A stretch of 64,000 bases of DNA, taken from positions 23,634,128 through 23,698,127 of the forward strand of contig OZ037767.1 in NCBI GenBank assembly GCA_964035545.1, written 5' to 3'. The position numbers and the translations under genes are program-made. Each line of letters begins with the position of its first letter. The first letter of the stretch is position 1. The stretch comes from Bugula neritina. Lineage: Eukaryota > Bryozoa > Gymnolaemata > Cheilostomatida > Bugulidae. The notes under the pieces were generated by a model, which searched no databases, was not told the DNA's origin, and saw nothing but the letters and a program-made list of their open reading frames with translations. This document shows, piece by piece, positions 48,656 to 64,000 of this stretch.

Positions 48656-49304
48656 CTACAAACGAATATTGACAACAATTTTGTTTGTTACCATCATTAG
48701 GTTTGTGTCAAAACCGTTCACATTGATAGAAGTGCAATAACTTGGGAAAACTGGTGTTCTAGATATAAAATGTAGCTAGATAAGTTATGCTCTTTCTCAA
48801 ATTCTATTAAATCAAAATTAAGTAAGCAAATTCAATAGCTTAGGCTTATGAAATTTCTCAGTTATTGCACCTAGATAAATAAAACTATATTCTCAAACCA
48901 AGCAATGTGAACTAGAGAATGAAAACATGGTGTGAATAATGAATGAATCATGCACCACCAGTCAAAACAACAACAACATAATTACAAATAGTCAAGTAGT
49001 AACATTATTAAATATGTTTACAGGTAATTTGTTGTAAGGTCAAAAGGTCATAATAAAAGAGAGAAAGAACTTATTGAGGTTTTAAAGTCAGTATCCAAAT
49101 ATTGCAATGTCATAATACAGCACAGCAAAAGGTTGAAGTCCAAAAGGCCATTAATGCAACTTTTGACTTTTACTTTAAAAGGCATGATTATGCTGCTTAT
49201 CTGTGTTGCTAATTTATACAAGCATAAACAAAAAGTTTGATTACTTTTGTTAATTTTTTTTCTACTTTATTAATGTATTTTTTTTTTAGTTTTGCATATA
49301 TGTG

Positions 49305-49450
49305 TATATATATGTGTATACATATACACGTATGCGTACACGTATACACGTATACGTGTGCGTGTGCGTGTACGTGTGCGTGTACGTGTACGTGTACACA
49401 TACGCATATGTGTATATACATGCGTATGTGTATATGTATATGTATAATGA
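49305..49450. repeat. Alternating purine-pyrimidine microsatellite (TG/TA/CG mix)
   Basis: A run of TATACG, TGTGCG and GTACGTGTACGTG units, partly self-complementary, immediately inside the right-arm edge of the inverted duplication. Confidence 0.88.
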
Positions 49451-49912
49451 ATGTATAATGAATGTATAATGAATGTATAATGTTGTATTGTGATAACGGT
49501 TTGAGAGGTGATGATAGTTGTAAGAGAAGGAATAATGAGTATAAAAGAGGAAATAATTTAAGTATGAGAGTACATACATAACTGAGGTGTAGGACTGAAT
49601 AATGAGTATTAGCAGAGAAAGAAACAAGGGTAAGGAAATGAATAGTAACAGTATATAATATATATGAAGATCAAAATACACTAGATTTAAAATCTTTAAT
49701 AATGAGGTATTGAGAGCAAATTGTAAATATGTCAAAGTTTATTGTGAACATATGTGATGAAATAATGTGCACATTTTTTACCATACAGAAATTCCAAATT
49801 GATTTCAATACATTTGAGCACAAAATTTATTATAAAACGAAAGTGTTTGAGCATACAGCCCTTAAACAGCTTGTATATGATAGCTATGCTGTAAAATACA
49901 ATATATAAATGT

Positions 49913-49918
49913 TTTATT
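49913..49918 (-). terminator. Candidate polyadenylation signal of gene B
   Basis: AATAAA on the minus strand about 56 bp after the stop, in the same GCATTAATAAAACATTT context as gene A. Confidence 0.55.
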
Positions 49919-49973
49919 AATGCATATAAATGCAATGTGTCGAGGATTCTTTAAACTAAATAATATCATTGTT

Positions 49974-63565
<13,592 letters not shown>

Positions 63566-64000
63566 CTACAAATAAAAGAGCACTAAAGCTAGCACTGCAG
63601 TGTTGTAGAATTAATTATATGGTCAACAAGTATTAACAGCAGTAAGAGCTGATTCAAATAGATAACAAAGTTTAGCCCAGCAATAACAAATTCATTTTGA
63701 CACTGTAACTGTGGTTAAGTTAGCTTTTTCTGTCATATGTCCCAGCATGTATGTTTGTGAAGTTAGGTAAGCAATTATGATTAGATGAAAGATAAGATAA
63801 TTTTGTTAAGTATTTATTTGTTTATAATTTAATTGGTCTTCACACCATAATGATCATGACTATTTTACCTGCTATGTGAACAGGACAGAGCGGAGATAGG
63901 TGAGGATGATAATGACTATTCTACTTTCATAATATATTTAGCTACGAAATATTAGTTTGCCCTAGGTATCGGACCTGTATTTAAATTACTATAAATATTA
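63566..64000. other. Gene B intron 1 (partial)
   Basis: By comparison with gene A (intron 1 is 472 bp) this should be most of gene B intron 1. I found no signal-peptide exon here on the minus strand. Confidence 0.6.

Overview
The window is nuclear DNA of a non-vertebrate animal. It is AT-rich, its genes are split into many small GT-AG exons, and it carries a Met-like receptor tyrosine kinase family, a Penelope-like retroelement, tRNA-derived SINEs, TIR elements and long TA/CA microsatellites. The phylum cannot be fixed from the sequence; a lophotrochozoan-type or other marine invertebrate would fit.

Three genes can be modelled almost base by base. (1) Gene A (+, 35,320-47,075) has 18 exons that join in frame to 1,490 codons: signal peptide, two tandem NHL-like beta-propeller modules, a CCP/sushi domain, about three IPT/TIG-like segments, a transmembrane helix and an active-looking Met/Ron-type tyrosine kinase. 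(2) Gene B (-, 49,974-63,565) is its tail-to-tail inverted paralogue. Exons 2-18 are intact with identical exon phases; exon 1 lies beyond the right edge. (3) An ER-lumenal JmjC/cupin_8 oxygenase (-, 29,702-33,779) has nine exons and 408 codons, with signal peptide, HxD...H iron triad, an EF-hand and a C-terminal HDEL. It is divergent to gene A across about 1.5 kb.

Layout: 0-2 kb degenerate tandem repeat and a dead Penelope-like element. 3.6-4 kb TA tracts around a perfect 53-bp hairpin. 4.0-7.15 kb a third receptor copy (C, -), with kinase exons 14-18 open but no ATP-loop exon and a broken propeller exon. 7.4-21 kb a graveyard of receptor exon fragments (+) carried in tandem units of about 4.0 kb, then shorter partial units, each with copies of one dispersed repeat. 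22.8-27.6 kb a fourth receptor relic: an intact signal-peptide exon, two IPT exons, then an inverted scrap of the CCP and IPT exons. 28.6-29.7 kb two minisatellites. 29.7-33.8 kb the JmjC gene, with a SINE in its last intron. 35.3-47.6 and 49.5-64 kb the two arms of the inverted receptor duplication. The 1.9-kb spacer between the arms holds an orphan transmembrane exon and a proline-rich/acidic tail that are not receptor sequence.

The window records repeated tandem and inverted duplication of one receptor gene, leaving two apparently functional convergent genes and many remnants. The receptor architecture, with NHL-like propellers in place of Sema/PSI on a Met-like IPT-kinase chassis, is the most notable biology. 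The ER JmjC/EF-hand/HDEL protein is second.
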